This document shows, piece by piece, positions 13,860-14,097 of a DNA stretch of 14,097 nucleotides. The notes below the pieces were generated by a model. It saw only the letters and a list, made by a program, of their open reading frames with translations. It was not told the origin of the DNA and did no database searches. The stretch is taken from assembly GCA_964503355.1 (NCBI GenBank), contig CAZCZS010000044.1:1-14097 (forward strand). The letters run 5' to 3'. Made by a program: the position numbers and the translations under genes. Numbering within the stretch: position 1 is the stretch's first letter; every line of letters begins with the position of its first letter. Source of the stretch: Mesoaciditoga sp964503355 (GTDB lineage Bacteria > Thermotogota > Thermotogae > Mesoaciditogales > Mesoaciditogaceae).

Positions 13860-13876
13860 GCTATCCGTATGATAGC
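13860..13876. promoter_or_regulatory. 17-bp inverted repeat, candidate operator for the transporter gene
   Basis: GCTATC (13860-13865) and GATAGC (13871-13876) are a perfect inverted repeat around CGTAT. It lies 41 bases upstream of the transporter start codon and just downstream of a possible minus-strand promoter (TATAAC from 13894 down to 13889, TTTAAA from 13918 down to 13913, 18-base spacer). That position suits a repressor operator. A weak RNA hairpin in the 5' leader is the alternative reading. Confidence 0.35.
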
Positions 13877-13888
13877 ATGAAAGAACGC

Positions 13889-13918
13889 GTTATAAACCTC
13901 AATTCTGTTGAATTTAAA
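13889..13918 (-). promoter_or_regulatory. Possible minus-strand promoter for the transporter gene
   Basis: Read on the minus strand, TTTAAA (13918 to 13913) and TATAAC (13894 to 13889) are 18 bases apart and match the consensus at four and five of six positions. The start point would fall near 13882, giving a leader of about 60 bases that contains the inverted repeat at 13860-13876. The region is A/T-rich, so chance matches are likely. Confidence 0.3.
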
Positions 13919-14013
13919 AGGAAATATTTCACATAATCTTACAGCGGTGTTAATTTAAAATTCGTCTTTTCGGAAGATAATATCGGTGAGTGGATGAAAC
14001 ATATTTTAGAGTG

Positions 14014-14019
14014 TATAAT
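14014..14019 (+). promoter_or_regulatory. Probable -10 element of the flavoprotein gene promoter
   Basis: A perfect TATAAT lies 40 bases upstream of the plus-strand start at 14060, a good distance for a short leader. The best -35 at 17-base spacing is TGGATG (13991-13996), matching only three of six positions, so the promoter would rely on its -10. No other feature explains the perfect hexamer. Confidence 0.5.
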
Positions 14020-14059
14020 CGTCGTACGGATGAATAAATAAGAAGGAGGCGCTGTTGAA

Positions 14060-14097
14060 ATGTACGATCTTTTCGTTGTAGGCGGTGGTCCAGCTGG
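14060..14097 (+). CDS. FAD-dependent oxidoreductase, thioredoxin reductase-like (start only)
   Basis: Only 12 complete codons are present, reading MYDLFVVGGGPA, with the last two bases beginning a further glycine codon. This is a beta strand running into the GxGxxG dinucleotide-binding loop, so the protein binds FAD or NAD(P) through an N-terminal Rossmann fold. The exact form GGGPAG after a YDL/V-type strand is common in thioredoxin reductases, but dihydrolipoamide dehydrogenase-like and geranylgeranyl-reductase-like flavoproteins begin similarly, so I give no gene symbol. AGAAGGAGG (14041-14049) is a strong ribosome-binding site, ten bases before the ATG. The gene is transcribed away from the transporter and continues beyond the window. 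Confidence 0.75.
   Translation, partial: MYDLFVVGGGPA

Noticed and set aside
1..14097. Search for CRISPR arrays, insertion sequences, toxin-antitoxin pairs, phage genes or defence systems
   Set aside because: No spaced repeats, transposase-like frames, terminal inverted repeats or suitable small gene pairs are visible; the window is a housekeeping cluster plus two ordinary flanking genes.

Overview
The window carries the conserved transcription/translation supercluster of a bacterium that is most likely a member of the Thermotogota. The order tRNA-Thr, tRNA-Tyr, rpmG, tRNA-Trp, secE, nusG, rplK, rplA, rplJ, rplL, rpoB, rpoC is, as I recall it, the Thermotoga arrangement. Two lineage marks support this: a NusG of 353 residues with a large domain inserted in its N-terminal half, and a 1663-residue RpoC with a big insertion between its first zinc site and the catalytic core. 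The proteins differ clearly from my memory of the Thermotoga maritima ones (L1, for example), so I do not name a genus.

Layout. Bases 1-437 hold three tRNA genes (the first cut by the window edge) with rpmG packed between them. Bases 456-2917 hold secE, nusG, rplK and rplA, closely spaced on the plus strand. Between nusG and rplK is a leader that copies the 23S rRNA binding site of protein L1. Bases 2918-3061 are an L10-type leader ending in an intrinsic terminator, so rplJ-rplL expression can be set by attenuation. rplJ and rplL follow, then a 137-base gap with a long hairpin, then rpoB and rpoC. The block ends in a strong intrinsic terminator at 12575-12603.

Beyond the terminator, a 12-helix major facilitator transporter lies on the minus strand, convergent with rpoC. 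After a 240-base divergent intergenic region, a flavoprotein of the thioredoxin-reductase type starts on the plus strand and runs off the window.

The plus-strand genes form one functional unit: protein translocation (SecE), transcription elongation (NusG), the ribosomal GTPase centre and stalk (L11, L1, L10, L7/L12), and the two large RNA polymerase subunits. The regulatory signals suggest layered feedback: L1 on rplK-rplA, L10-L12 on rplJ-rplL, and a partial stop ahead of rpoBC. I see no mobile element, CRISPR array, defence system or clearly undescribed multi-gene system. The unusual material lies inside housekeeping genes (inserted repeat domains in NusG and RpoC) and in the RNA leaders.
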